From the NCBI GenBank assembly GCA_964035775.1, contig OZ038313.1, positions 1,550,001-1,614,000 on the forward strand: DNA of 64,000 bases. Direction: 5' to 3'. The stretch's first letter is position 1. Every line of letters starts with the position of its first letter. The notes beneath the pieces are model-generated. The model was not told where the DNA came from. It saw only the letters and a list, made by a program, of their open reading frames with translations, and did no database searches. The position numbers and the translations under genes were made by a program. Shown in pieces: positions 13,361 through 24,240 of this stretch. This DNA comes from Osedax frankpressi. Taxonomy: Eukaryota; Annelida; Polychaeta; Sabellida; Siboglinidae.

Positions 13361-14193
13361 ATGACGTGTAAACAATGCAAGAAGATATTTAGAATGTACC
13401 ATCATTGGATTGTACGCAATGTCCAGCTCGATACCATCTGCAGTGCCTACATAAAGCCGGAATTCTATCAGTTAAATGGAGGAAATCGACAGTACCACCA
13501 AGCAGTTTGTGGGAATTAATGACTTCACCTTTTTTTAAATTTATCTGCACTTCTTGCCATACTACCAATGCTTCCATACCTACTCAACCATCTCCAATAC
13601 ATTCACAATCCAATAATTCTCCTATAATAACTCTACCATCTATTAACTCTTCTACGCATACATACCCGCCCACTAATACTGTCACTAACCCACTACCTCA
13701 ACAATCTCCCATGATTACCCTACACTCTTTAGACAGAAAACTAGATACATTTAAACAAACACTTGACACTATAAGTATAAAACAGGACCAATACCATTTT
13801 ATCCGACATCAATCAATCTTTACAGAACCAATTAAACTTCCTACAGGTAGCAACCTACGATATAATACGCCCTCATTTCCACAACATAGAACAAACTTCC
13901 CCAATTCATCACCAACAACCAAATCTTCATTTAATCGAACAACTAATAAATATTAACTTAGGAATATTACTAGTGATGGCAAAACTGACTGGATTTCTAA
14001 GCCAGTTATGTATACTAGTAAGGATTTTGAAAGATGGACTAAATCTTATAAGTCATATACTGACCGACTCCTACATTTCCCGACAACATCTAAACTCCCC
14101 ACAACAATCCAACAACCGACAGCTCCCCAACTCCATTTATCATCTCAACTCCCATCTGTATCACAACCTATATCACCTAACAATAACAAATGA
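13361..14193 (+). pseudogene. LINE ORF1, PHD-finger protein (block 1, broken)
   Basis: This is the ORF1 of the CR1/L2-type element. The ATG at 13,361 opens MTCKQC but a one-base loss shifts the frame within ten codons. From 13,405 the frame is that of the intact block 2 version and carries the rest of a C4HC3 PHD-type finger (DCTQCPARYHLQC, then ICTSC). A Ser/Thr/Pro/Asn-rich linker follows. Relative to block 2, 68 codons are missing near 13,900 without loss of frame. A TAA at 13,954 and a TGA at 14,191 interrupt the frame in both copies. ORF1 proteins of such LINEs are thought to bind the element's own RNA. Confidence 0.8.
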
Positions 14194-16932
14194 CTGAAAA
14201 ATAACTTAAAAATATCCTTACTAAATATACAATCCCTAAATAATAAACCAGAATTAGTACACTCCCTAATAGCAAATAACAAAATAGACATTATGTGCTT
14301 GACTGAGATATGGTCTACTGAATACTCCACACCGACTTTCATAGCAGCTACACCTAAGACACACTTCTTTATTAACTATTCCAGAGCATCACGCGCTGGA
14401 GGTATAGCTGCTATAATCCACAACTCTATAACTCTACATAAACAAACTAATTCTACGATTAACTCTATTGAACTGACACACATTCAACTAACTCATAAAT
14501 CATCTAATATTTCCACTGATCTCAATATAATATTGCTGTACCGACCCCCTAACTCAACTAGCCCATTAAATACTATATATGACATACTAAATGATGTTCA
14601 TGATAAAAACAACTTAATAATTCTAGGTGATTTTAATTTAAATCCTAACTCATTGACATTCAAAAATATACTAAATGACTTAAATCTAAAACAACATATT
14701 ATTGACCCTACGCATAGTAAAGGTAATACCTTAGACTTAGTTATAACCAGAAATTCACAGAACAAAATACACACGAATGTACGACCCAGAATTACAGACC
14801 ATAACATTATTAATTTATATTTAAATTTAATTAAACCTAAACAAATAATTAAATATATTACCTATAGAAAACTACACAACATTGACACTTTGGAATACTC
14901 TAATGACTTACACAAGTTAACAATAGTTGATTATGACAATACTGACGCCACTGCCAAACATATACAACAGCACCTCACAACTATACTAGATAAAAACGCT
15001 CCTCTCAGAACAACTAAAGTACATCTAAGAAGTACTAATGCTTGGTGGAATACTGAATTATCTGAATTACACAGAATTATTAGAAAGAAAGAATTAATTT
15101 GGAGGAAAAATAAAAACACTATCAACTATAATGACTACATGTACCACCGAAAAAAATATTTTAAGGAAATTAAAATTACTAAAACAATATTCTATCAAAA
15201 CAAAATTACTTCAGAAAAAAATAATATGAAACAACTCTATAAAACTTTTGATGTTCTCTTAAACGTTAAGGAAAAAACTGAATGCCCTATACATAATGAA
15301 TCTTTTGCAAACTTTTTTATTGATAAAATAATTAAAATTTATAATGAAATAGAATTCAACTCAGATAACAATTTAAGAGATAAATACATAGACACACTAA
15401 AAAAACCTACTTGTATCTCGGAAGCCATACCAACTATAACCTCAACATATATTGAACGATTTATATGACTAACTCATTTTAAAACTAATATTTATATAGA
15501 CTGCATGACACCCCAATTACTAAAATTAAACATCCGCTTTATTTCACTTATTTACTCAAATCTTATTAACAAATGTATTACTCATAATAACTTCCCACGT
15601 TCACTGAAACACTCCATTATAACTCCAATCATAAAAAAACTTCCCTAGACTACTCCATTCCTAACAACTACAGACCTATATCAAACTTATCTTTACTATC
15701 AAAAATTTTCGAAAGGATTATTGCCACACATATCATTAAACCGCCAATAGTTTAGATAATACACTGCAGAGTGCCTACAAACCTTACCATAACACTGAAA
15801 CACTATTAATAAATCTTACAAATTACATTTCTCATAACATAAAAAACAATCGTTTTGTAATTCTTATATTACTAGATTTAACTGCCGCTTTTGATACTAT
15901 TAACCACAACATATTATTCGCTAAATTGCAAAACATAACACTATAATACAACTAATAAAATCATATTTAACCGAAAGAACCTTCAATATCAAATCTAATA
16001 AACTGAGTAAAAATTTTAACTGCTCTCAAATCGGAGTACCTCAAGGTAGTGTCTTGGGTCCACTTTTATTTAATATATATATATCCGATATCGACTTAAT
16101 TATGAACTCCTATAATACTAAATACCACATGTACGCTGACGACATACAAATTTACACTTCCACAACCTTTAATGAATTACCGAATAAACTAAAAGAAATC
16201 AATAGCATAACGACGAAATTAGAAAATTACTTTAATTATAATTACTTGAAACTTAATTTACAGAAAACTGAATGCATCATATTCCATAGTAAAAGTCATA
16301 CGCCACCACCCATCACACATATTAAAATTTCAAATAAAGATATACCCATTAAGACAACTATAACTACTTTAGGTGTAATATTAGAATCTGACTTAACCTT
16401 CGACAAACATATTTCATTAATAACTAAGCAATGTAACTATAAAATATTTAAAATAAAACAAATTAAACACCTTCTCAACCAGACATCACTCAAAATACTC
16501 ACATCTGCCTACATTCTATCTAAACTCGACTACTGCAACTCACTTTTAATTAATATAGCTAAAATACAATAAAAACGACTAAACAAAATTATTAACCACA
16601 CTTGCAGACTTATTTACAAACTCCCTAAACGAACACACATCATATTATACAGAAAAAAACTTAAATTTCTAACCTTTAAACACAGATCCATATACAAAAT
16701 TCTAACAATAATACATACAGCACTGAAAACTGATATCCCTAAATATATGAGCGACTCAATTAAACTAAAATTGAAAAGCAATCTAAGGTCATCCAATAAA
16801 AAACTGCTTAAACAAGACATAACAAACAATTTTCCACAAATTTGGAATAAACTACCCATAACTGTTACCAATGAAAATAATACAAATACTTTTAAAAGCA
16901 AACTTCACAAATACTTACTTGGTCTAGACTGA
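14194..16932 (+). pseudogene. LINE ORF2, endonuclease and reverse transcriptase (block 1, broken)
   Basis: The endonuclease half is open from 14,194 to 15,468. It shows LLNIQSLNNK, LTEIW, YRPP, GDFN and RITDHNII, the usual order of exonuclease-endonuclease-phosphatase motifs. No ATG follows the ORF1 stop until 14,293, inside the domain. The RT half shows NYRPISNLS, LLDLTAAFDT, GVPQGSVLGP and YADDIQIY but is broken by frame changes near 15,640, 15,755 and 15,930 and by a stop near 16,570. This copy keeps the endonuclease frame further than block 2, which shifts at about 57,420. Confidence 0.85.
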
Positions 16933-17366
16933 TATAACCTGACACACCCTTATAATATTCCTACTGCTACTGAATTATCAAATTGATTTACACTGTACTT
17001 TTACCTAATACAATACCCATTACTCAACTACTTTATTTTCTACAGCCTATATTACTTTCCACTTTTACTACTTACTTCTTACCAACCTCACTACCATACT
17101 TTACCTCCTTTACACGTACATTTATATCTGACTTATTTTCTCTATATACTGTCCCCTATACAGTTTTCCCATATGTATAATGTACATTGCACACTTCCCT
17201 CACATGCAATACCCTCTCACGTGACTTCCTTACACATATTACCACAATTATTACCTCGATTTTATTTATTTTGAAAAACGTATTTACTATATTAATTGTG
17301 TTATATTTCGTTAATAATACTTACACTCACCTTCGAACAATGTAAAAATTGGATTTTCGTGAATAA

Positions 17367-18130
17367 ACATATACACACACACACACAAACACTTACATAC
17401 ACACATACATACATACACATACGAACATACACACGCACAAACACACACACACATACCTTAATACATACATACATTCACACACTTACACACACACAACCAC
17501 ACACATATACATACATACACACACGCGCACACACATACACGCACACATACATACACACACACACTTACACACACATACATACACACACGCATACACACAC
17601 ACATACCTTAATACATACATACATTCACACACTTACACACACACAACCACACACATATAAATACATACACACACACGCGCACACACATACACGTACACAT
17701 ACATAAACACACATACATACATACACGCACATACCTTAATACATACATACATTCACACACAACCACACATACATACACACACCTACACACACAAGCATAC
17801 GCACACATATCTTAATACATACATACATTCACACACAACCACACATACATACACACACCTACACACATACGCATACACACACATACATACACACACACGG
17901 GCGCATACACACACACATACCTTAATACATACATACATTCACAAACTTACACACACACAAACACACATACATACACACACACCTACATACATACATACAT
18001 ACACATATATATACACAAACACACACACACCTATATACATACATACCCATGCATACATATAGGCACACACACCCACACACATTCACACACACATATACAC
18101 CCACACACTCACACACACACCCACATATGT
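17367..18130. repeat. Composite AC/ACAT microsatellite, 3' of LINE (block 1)
   Basis: This has the same composition as the tract before the LINE, including five copies of the CTTAATACATACATACATTC word (about 17,457 to 17,922). It ends in ACACACCCACA-type variants before unique DNA at about 18,130. Long His/Thr/Tyr frames across it are repeat translation. Confidence 0.95.
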
Positions 18131-19026
18131 AATCTTCACACTCATTACATGTGTGATATATTCTCACACTCCAGTGGATAACTCAATTTCTTTTGTTTAT
18201 CCTGCATCTCCTCCATCTTCTTTATCTCTCGTGCAATCAACTTTTATTGGCACATATTGAACTTTGACCTACAAATTGAAATATATATATTTTCTCCTAC
18301 AGAATTCAGTTTACTCTGATATAAAATTGTTTTCATCTCCAATATAAACTTACTAATCCATTCTAAACCCTACTAATCCTCACTAAATATGCTAACAATA
18401 ACTAACTTGGCATACCCCTATTTACATAAATAATATAATTATACAAAAACCCCAATCTTCATAACTACATTCCTAACTCCAATATTCTGCACATTCCCAT
18501 ATAAACCAACATTCCATTAATACCACCAATTAACTCATCTCAACTAAACCTAAACCTATTTTAGACTCACTTAATCAAATCACAAATAAACTTCCTTTAT
18601 CTATCTAGTTGAACTAAAACAACAGATATATTTGTTTGTTTACAAGACCTTGTATTCATAGGCTTATAATCTCATTCATCTGGTATAAAAATACCCATAA
18701 TATACAGTTAGACGGAATAGATGAAAGAAAAAGTATTTTTTATTTACCCAAGAATCCAACTATTATACAATGTTATATAATTATTTTAAAAAAAAATAAA
18801 AATAATATATTTGAAATGCAAAAAAAAATATATTTAAAATTTTATTATACAATTAAAAAAATAAAAATAACCTGGAAGGTTTTCTGGGTAGTTAAGTAAT
18901 ATTACTGCATATTATTTTATATTCTTTAATCTAGTTTAATAGTATGTGTTTATTTATTAATATATTTGTAATATTTTATATAATCATTACTAAATTAATA
19001 ATTAAATGATGTAATACAAATAATAT

Positions 19027-19105
<79 letters not shown>

Positions 19106-19294
19106 CTGATCGACTATAAGTAGATAAATCTAGGATTTTGATTTAATTCTTATTTAATAATATGAACTTATATATTTTAATTGTTATTTTTTAATTCAAA
19201 TGAATTATAATATCTACTAAATCTGTATTCTTTATATTACCATTTATATAATTAGCTGAACTTTAACCTCTATAAATGAACCTATGTATTCCAG
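18131..19294. other. Unique AT-rich DNA upstream of the EGF exon
   Basis: No exon recognised. An (AT)n tract lies at about 19,030-19,101. The 87-codon frame at 18,636-18,899 is Lys/Ile/Asn-rich, and its A-runs differ in length in block 2, so it is not supported. If the TMEM8-like gene is complete, this is probably an intron. Confidence 0.4.
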
Positions 19295-19714
19295 GGATGT
19301 AGAAATTGAAATTGAAATTAAACTCGTGGAGTGTGTAGATTGCGGCCGAAATGGACGATGTACCAGGGTCAACATGGGGTCATTTACCTATGCCTATTGC
19401 AAGTGTAGCAAAGGTTATTTTCAGCTATGGAGTCGTAAATCAATATGAATTTGACATATTCCTATTTTAATTTTTTAAATCTGGTGTTCTAGGATCAATT
19501 CTATATAATGAATGTCATTGGGTATATTGACATTGGGTCATAGGTCAGAGAATACCAGTTTTTATATATCATTACAGTCATTGCAGTCATTATATTTCCT
19601 TTTTAATAAGAATTCTGTATATTTTATTTGTAGAATCAAATAGAATTTATAATATATTGAGTCATAAACAGATATCTTATCTGTTTATTTATGTTATCTA
19701 ACCATATAAACACA

Positions 19715-19750
<36 letters not shown>

Positions 19751-22700
19751 ATGTGTATGTGTTTACATATATTTCAATATATATTCATAATGTCAATAAT
19801 AAACAAACAATACATTTTACTGTCATTTTTGTTATCTATATATTTATAAATCATATGATATTGTATACATAATACTTTATAATATAATGCAATTTATTAA
19901 CCTCTATTTTCATTATATAGTTCTAATTATGAACTATAACTCAATGCACATTTCATACACCAACATGTAATAATCCCAAACTATATGCCCACTGCCGCAC
20001 TCCATATAGATCCACTGACCCTAATCCCCATCCCGCTCTCAGATTCAGTAGGACCCGAGTGCACCTCGAACTCAACCGAAACTCCAGTCCCCACCGAATT
20101 CCTCTCCATTGCGATGTATTCGGACTTTGTGGTCAGCGGATGTACTATAGTCCCGATGTTTTTGGCTTTGTACCGCGGACTCGGAGCAAGTACCATCGTC
20201 TACCTCGCTTTCCTTATCACCTCCACGGTTAGTACGCCGCTAGGATTCAATACTCACAGATTATGAAACACAACAATATATCACCTATAATATAATTATG
20301 TAATTATCTCAGTTAATAATAGATTAATCTAATTATTATATAAAAAATTTAAGTATAATTTTTGGTGACTTAAATAAATGCACTTAACTATTCTATAAAT
20401 AGATTTTATTATCTCTGAATAAAAAACATAATGAATAAATAATAACATAAATAACATAATGGCAAGCAGCTCCAGATCTAATTATTACATTATATCACCT
20501 TTGTTTTCTTATACCAGCATACTATTAATTACTATTTAATATACTAGAGTTTACATTTATATTATTATAATTTTATATACAATAAAAACCTCTTACTCCC
20601 CACATCTCTCACTGATTTCCGTCTGACCTCCCTCTGACCTCCCTACCCTACTTCACTCAGCTCACATCCCCTACTGACCTCCCTCTTTGATCTCTATCTC
20701 TAACCTCACTCCCACCACCAACACAGCTCACATTTCCAACTGACCTCCCTCTTTGACCTCCCTCTCTAACCTCACACCCCCACCAACACAGTTCACATCC
20801 CCCACTGACCTCTCTCCTTGACCTCCCTCTCTAACCTCACACCCCACCAATACAGCTCACAGCCCCCACTGACCCCTCTCCTTGACCTCCCTCTCTGACC
20901 TCTCTCACTTGACACCCCCACCAATACAGCTCACATCCCTCACTGATCTTTCTCCTTGACCTCCCTCTCTAACCTCCCTCACCTCACACCCCCACCAACA
21001 CGGCTCAAATCTCCAAATGACCTCCCTCTCTGACTTCTCTGACCTCACACCCCCACCAACATAGCTCACATCCCCCACTGACCCCTCTCCTTGACATCCC
21101 TATCTCACTTCACACCCCCACCAAAACAGTTCAAACCCCCCACTGACCTCTCTCCTTGACCTCTCTGACCTCACACCCCCACCAACACAGCTTACACCCC
21201 CCACTGATTTTTCTCCTTGACCTCCCTCTCTAACCTCCCTCACCTCACACCCCCACCAACACAACTCAAATCTCCAAATGACCTCCCTCTCTGACCTCTC
21301 TCACTTCACACCCCCACCAAAACAGTTCAAACCCCCCACTGACCTCTCTCCTTGACCTCTCTGACCTCACACCCCCACCAACACAGCTTACATCCCCCAC
21401 TGATTTTTCTTCTTGACCTCCCTCTCTAACCTCCCTCACCTCACACCCCCACCAACACAGCTCAAATCTCCAAATGACCTCCATCTCTGACCTCTCTCAC
21501 CTCACACTCCCTCCAACACAGCTCACGTCCCTCACTGACCACGAGTATCTCTCCGTTGACCTCCTATCTACTCTGCCTGCTCTACATACGCTCGTCATAT
21601 CGTCGACGTTAGCCGTCAGTCTAATCTCTGTTTCTCGGCTCTCCCCGGCTCTTTCTTCCGCTGGACGCACTTTCACCTACTTCTACACGGCTACGTGGGC
21701 GTGTCTACGCGTGTCCGGTATCTCTCCGAACCTGCCCATCGTCGGTATTTGGTTGTACTCCTCGGACTACGACCAGCACTTCCTGTTGGAGCAGGCGTGC
21801 GGAGTCGGAGCCGTCCTCATCGGTGTTGTGGCCCTCATCTTGTCTAGGGTTCGTGCCTCTAGGTTTTCAAAGTAGTTCTTACGAGTATCGCTGCGTATCT
21901 TTAAATATTCATACGTCCTCGACCGATGCATCTTCTTATTATCTTCTCAGAATTGTTTTACATCCTTCTACTCCGCTAGCACCCCCCAACATGCTTTCTA
22001 GAACCCCACTCCTATATCTCGAATACATACTCCCTAACTTTCTAGACCCATCGAAACACTTCAACCCCATACGAGACCTCCCCTTAACTAATTTCTACAT
22101 CGACTACTCCACCCGCGATGCATTTACGTACACCAAATTCATTTGCCAATGTCACCCCCATAGTTGGATGCCCGCACCATACGCTCCAAACACCCTTACA
22201 CTCGTCTGAGCTGCTTCTACTACTCGGTGGCCCGGATGTTTGTCGTCGTGGCAACCGTTTGCTATTACGAGAGATTCTCGGACGCGCACATGCACAGCGC
22301 CGCCCTGGTGGCCAGTAGATTCTGCGTTGTCGTCGCAATCGTCATGGTGATGCCGAACCCCCGTAAAACCTACCACCGTAGGACCCATTGTTAGTGCTCC
22401 TCCGTTTTCACACTATTACTACGATAATAGCTAATGAAATTACCTATATTATTACATAACCATTTTATATCCCATGGAAATTACTCATGAAATTACTTAA
22501 GGATATTAAGGATATACTTGAGGACATACTCGAGTCATTTTAAATTTACATATAGATATTCAATTTAAATATAGTTTAAAATTCAAGTAAATTTCAACTT
22601 TCACATCAAAATGATTTGTGATTTTTATTGAATAGGAATATTATTATTATAAAATGTATCAAATAATTAACAAATATAGTTATAATATATTAATTCAGGT

Positions 22701-23117
22701 TTATTAAATATATACCTAATGATTAATATAGTGTACTAAAATGAATTGCTTATTTTACCTAAAAATGAGCTATCAATATAATAAAATAAGCATATTATAT
22801 TTTGTTGAACTATTTGTCTATATCAAAATGGAATATAATACACCATTATAATATACCAATATAATATATCAACATAATATACCAATATAATATTCCTGTT
22901 TTTGTAATTATTTTATAATATGAATATATATTTTATAATAAAAATATATTTATTTTTTAAAACTACCATATTAAATATTTACTATTAATTTATTATAATA
23001 CAATTATATTAATATGTAATTATAACTCATAATATTACAGCGTTCAATACCTATGATTTGGACCAAAGTTCGGAGGCTCCATTCCTAGGTAACTACAGTG
23101 TAAAAAGATCCTACTAG
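19295..23117 (+). CDS. TMEM8/PGAP6-like membrane protein, 3' exons (EGF plus seven membrane segments)
   Basis: Five exons fit by splice sites and phase: A 19,295-19,434, B about 20,043 (or 20,049)-20,227, C 21,522-21,848, D 22,164-22,362 and E 23,041-23,117 (stop TAG). Exon A carries an EGF-like module, CVDCGRNGRC then TYAYCKC, the pattern that precedes the membrane domain in TMEM8 proteins. Exon B has ECTSNST then two hydrophobic segments, C three, D two, making seven. A stop also closes D at 22,394 if it is read through instead of spliced. TMEM8A/PGAP6 is a GPI-specific phospholipase A2 of the CREST superfamily. I see the first His of the usual HxxxH (in HMHSAALV) but not the second, and no S-T-F-Y-H-A-C-D segment between exons B and C. 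Catalysis is therefore doubtful. Upstream exons were not found. The exons are much richer in GC than their surroundings. Confidence 0.6.
20588..21521 (+). repeat. Intronic minisatellite abutting the exon C splice acceptor (block 1)
   Basis: A tandem repeat of variable units, roughly 45-75 bases, rich in C and T on this strand. Each unit contains ACACCCCCACCAACACAG, then CTCACATCCCCCACTGACC, then alternating CTCTCCTTGACC and CCCTCTCTGACC words. The last unit runs straight into exon C: CTCCAACACAG is followed by CTCACGTCCCTCACTGACC, whose CTCACGT is the first coding sequence of the exon. The repeat unit is therefore a near copy of the exon's own polypyrimidine tract, AG and first bases. On the minus strand it is purine-rich with repeated AGGTCA words. 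Confidence 0.9.
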
Positions 23118-24229
23118 TAAATAAATTGCTCACACAATTCAATCAAAAGAAATTTAAACAAGTCAAGAGATTTCTAGTTACAATCAAGTTGAACCAATAT
23201 CTTAAATTTGAATATATTATTGTTTATATAAAATGATTATTAATATTAATTTTTTTTAAACTAATCATAACTTTTTTTCATTCAAAATAAGAATTATTCT
23301 ACTTCAGTTTTCTAACTAAATACGTGTTCCATTGTATTTAATACAACAACGAAATACATGTAATTACATTCATTAAAATATGTACTACTATTCTTGTTTT
23401 ATGAATAAGAGTTGTAAAATTATTGTTTTCATGGATCTTCAATATATACAAAGTGAAAACCCTTGTAAATACAACTTTTTAACACATTTATTTACTTTAT
23501 TGATATTACTATATTGTTATGAGATATCATTTTATTTTTTCATATTTATCACATTTTTATTGTTATCAATATCAGAATATTTTATTAAATAAATAATTAT
23601 AAAATTAAATAAACTATTTTTTATTTGAACTCCTCTTAAATCATATTTACTTTGTGAATATATGATACAATTAAGCTTTAAATACTATTTGTTTAATGAT
23701 ATAATCTAAGTTTAATGATTAAACCTTTTTACTGAACATGTTTATCTGAATAACTAGATTTTATGTGTTATTCATTTTTTTTACTATGATCAATAAAATA
23801 GCTCGTAATTCGGTAAATAATTTTTTAATTAATATAAACGTACCAAGAATATTAAAAAGATCATAAATATACATATAAAAGTATATTGTATAATTAAAAA
23901 CAATACATTTAGAGTATATCAAAAAAATAATTTAATTATCTTTAAATTTACAGATTATTTTACTAATATTTATATTAATTAAAGTATGTACATTGTACAT
24001 ATCTTGTAAAAGTTATAGATAATATAATAATATTTACAATAGTTTTAAAATTTAATTAAAATAATAAATATAGCAAAAGTTATGTTATATAAAAGGCATT
24101 GTATTACATCTGATTTACAATTAAAGTTGTAAAAATATTAATTTATAAATACATATGGCTTATTTAATTTCTCATTAATTATGAACATTTCTTATATAAA
24201 ACTAAAACTCATAATAAAGATATCTAACT
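22363..24229. other. AT-rich DNA around and beyond the last TMEM8-like exon
   Basis: Apart from candidate exon E (23,041-23,117) I see no exon. The 70-codon frame at 23,380-23,592 is a low-complexity hydrophobic frame in AT-rich DNA. Positions about 23,765-24,008 form one arm of an inverted duplication, listed separately. Confidence 0.45.
23765..24008 (-). repeat. Inverted-duplication arm, left
   Basis: The reverse complement of this stretch aligns with 44,793-45,035. Shared words in order include GTACATACTTTAATTAA, AATGTATTGTTTTTAATTAT, ATATGTATATTTATG and ATAGTAAAAAA. The arms differ more than the direct duplicates do, by small indels and substitutions, so they look older. They lie just outside block 1 and block 2 respectively and face each other across the middle of the window. 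Confidence 0.8.
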
Positions 24230-24240
24230 ACTGCACACTA

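Larger units (their letters stand above)
13318..17366 (+). mobile_element. CR1/L2-type LINE, block 1 copy, inactive
   Basis: A non-LTR retrotransposon of about 4.05 kb, running from GGCAATATTTTG to GTGAATAA, with AC microsatellite on both sides. It has a PHD-finger ORF1, an apurinic-type endonuclease and a reverse transcriptase, followed by a 3' untranslated region of about 430 bases without a poly(A) tail. The RT motifs (GVPQGSVLGP, DLTAAFDT, and the QSAYKPYHNTET block) place it in the CR1/L2/Rex1 group; I cannot choose the clade. It has a 204-base in-frame loss in ORF1, a frameshift near 13,380, a 10-base loss near 15,930 and several stops. Lesions shared with the block 2 copy show that it was inactive before the duplication. 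Confidence 0.9.
1..21521. repeat. Segmental duplication, block 1
   Basis: This stretch matches 45,095 to the right edge of the window in the same orientation and order. The spacing between copies is 45,094 bases at position 1 and falls to 42,268 at the EGF-coding exon, mainly because the satellite array is longer here. By eye the copies differ at a few percent of positions. Differences specific to this block are a loss of about 640 bases at 4,576 (a LINE endonuclease region kept at about 49,565-50,204), a 204-base in-frame loss in LINE ORF1 near 13,900, and retention of about 130 bases (3,846-3,975) and about 95 bases (near 4,775-4,870) that block 2 lacks. The left edge of the duplication may lie outside the window. 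An unmerged second haplotype placed in tandem by the assembler is an alternative. Confidence 0.93.

Noticed and set aside
14145-15125. Minus-strand frames inside the LINE (also 56,457-57,509, 16,614-16,901, 58,934-59,221)
   Set aside because: Antisense shadows of ORF2; they lack domains and follow the sense codon pattern.
13318-17366. Assignment of the LINE to the R1 clade (Waldo/Mino) because of its microsatellite setting
   Set aside because: The ORF1 PHD finger and the RT motifs (QSAYKPYHNTET, GVPQGSVLGP) fit the CR1/L2 group instead.
17296-17706. 136-codon His/Thr/Tyr-rich frame on the plus strand
   Set aside because: Runs from LINE 3' untranslated sequence into the microsatellite; composition is entirely repeat-derived.
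18636-18899. 87-codon frame near the TMEM8-like gene
   Set aside because: Lys/Ile/Asn-rich product of A-runs; run lengths differ in block 2.
19985-20272. Treating ATG 19,985 as the start of an independent 93-residue protein
   Set aside because: The frame contains an acceptor and an internal GTTAGT donor and makes sense only as an internal exon joined in phase to the EGF exon.
21266-21484. Glu/Gly/Val-rich minus-strand frame (also 63,054-63,483)
   Set aside because: Translation of the intronic minisatellite on the strand opposite to the gene.
22084-22388. Arg/His-rich minus-strand frames over exon D
   Set aside because: Antisense of the GC-richer exon; the plus-strand frame has splice sites and hydrophobic segments.
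23380-23592. 70-codon hydrophobic frame in AT-rich DNA
   Set aside because: Low-complexity Ile/Leu/Phe/Tyr stretch expected by chance in sequence of this composition.
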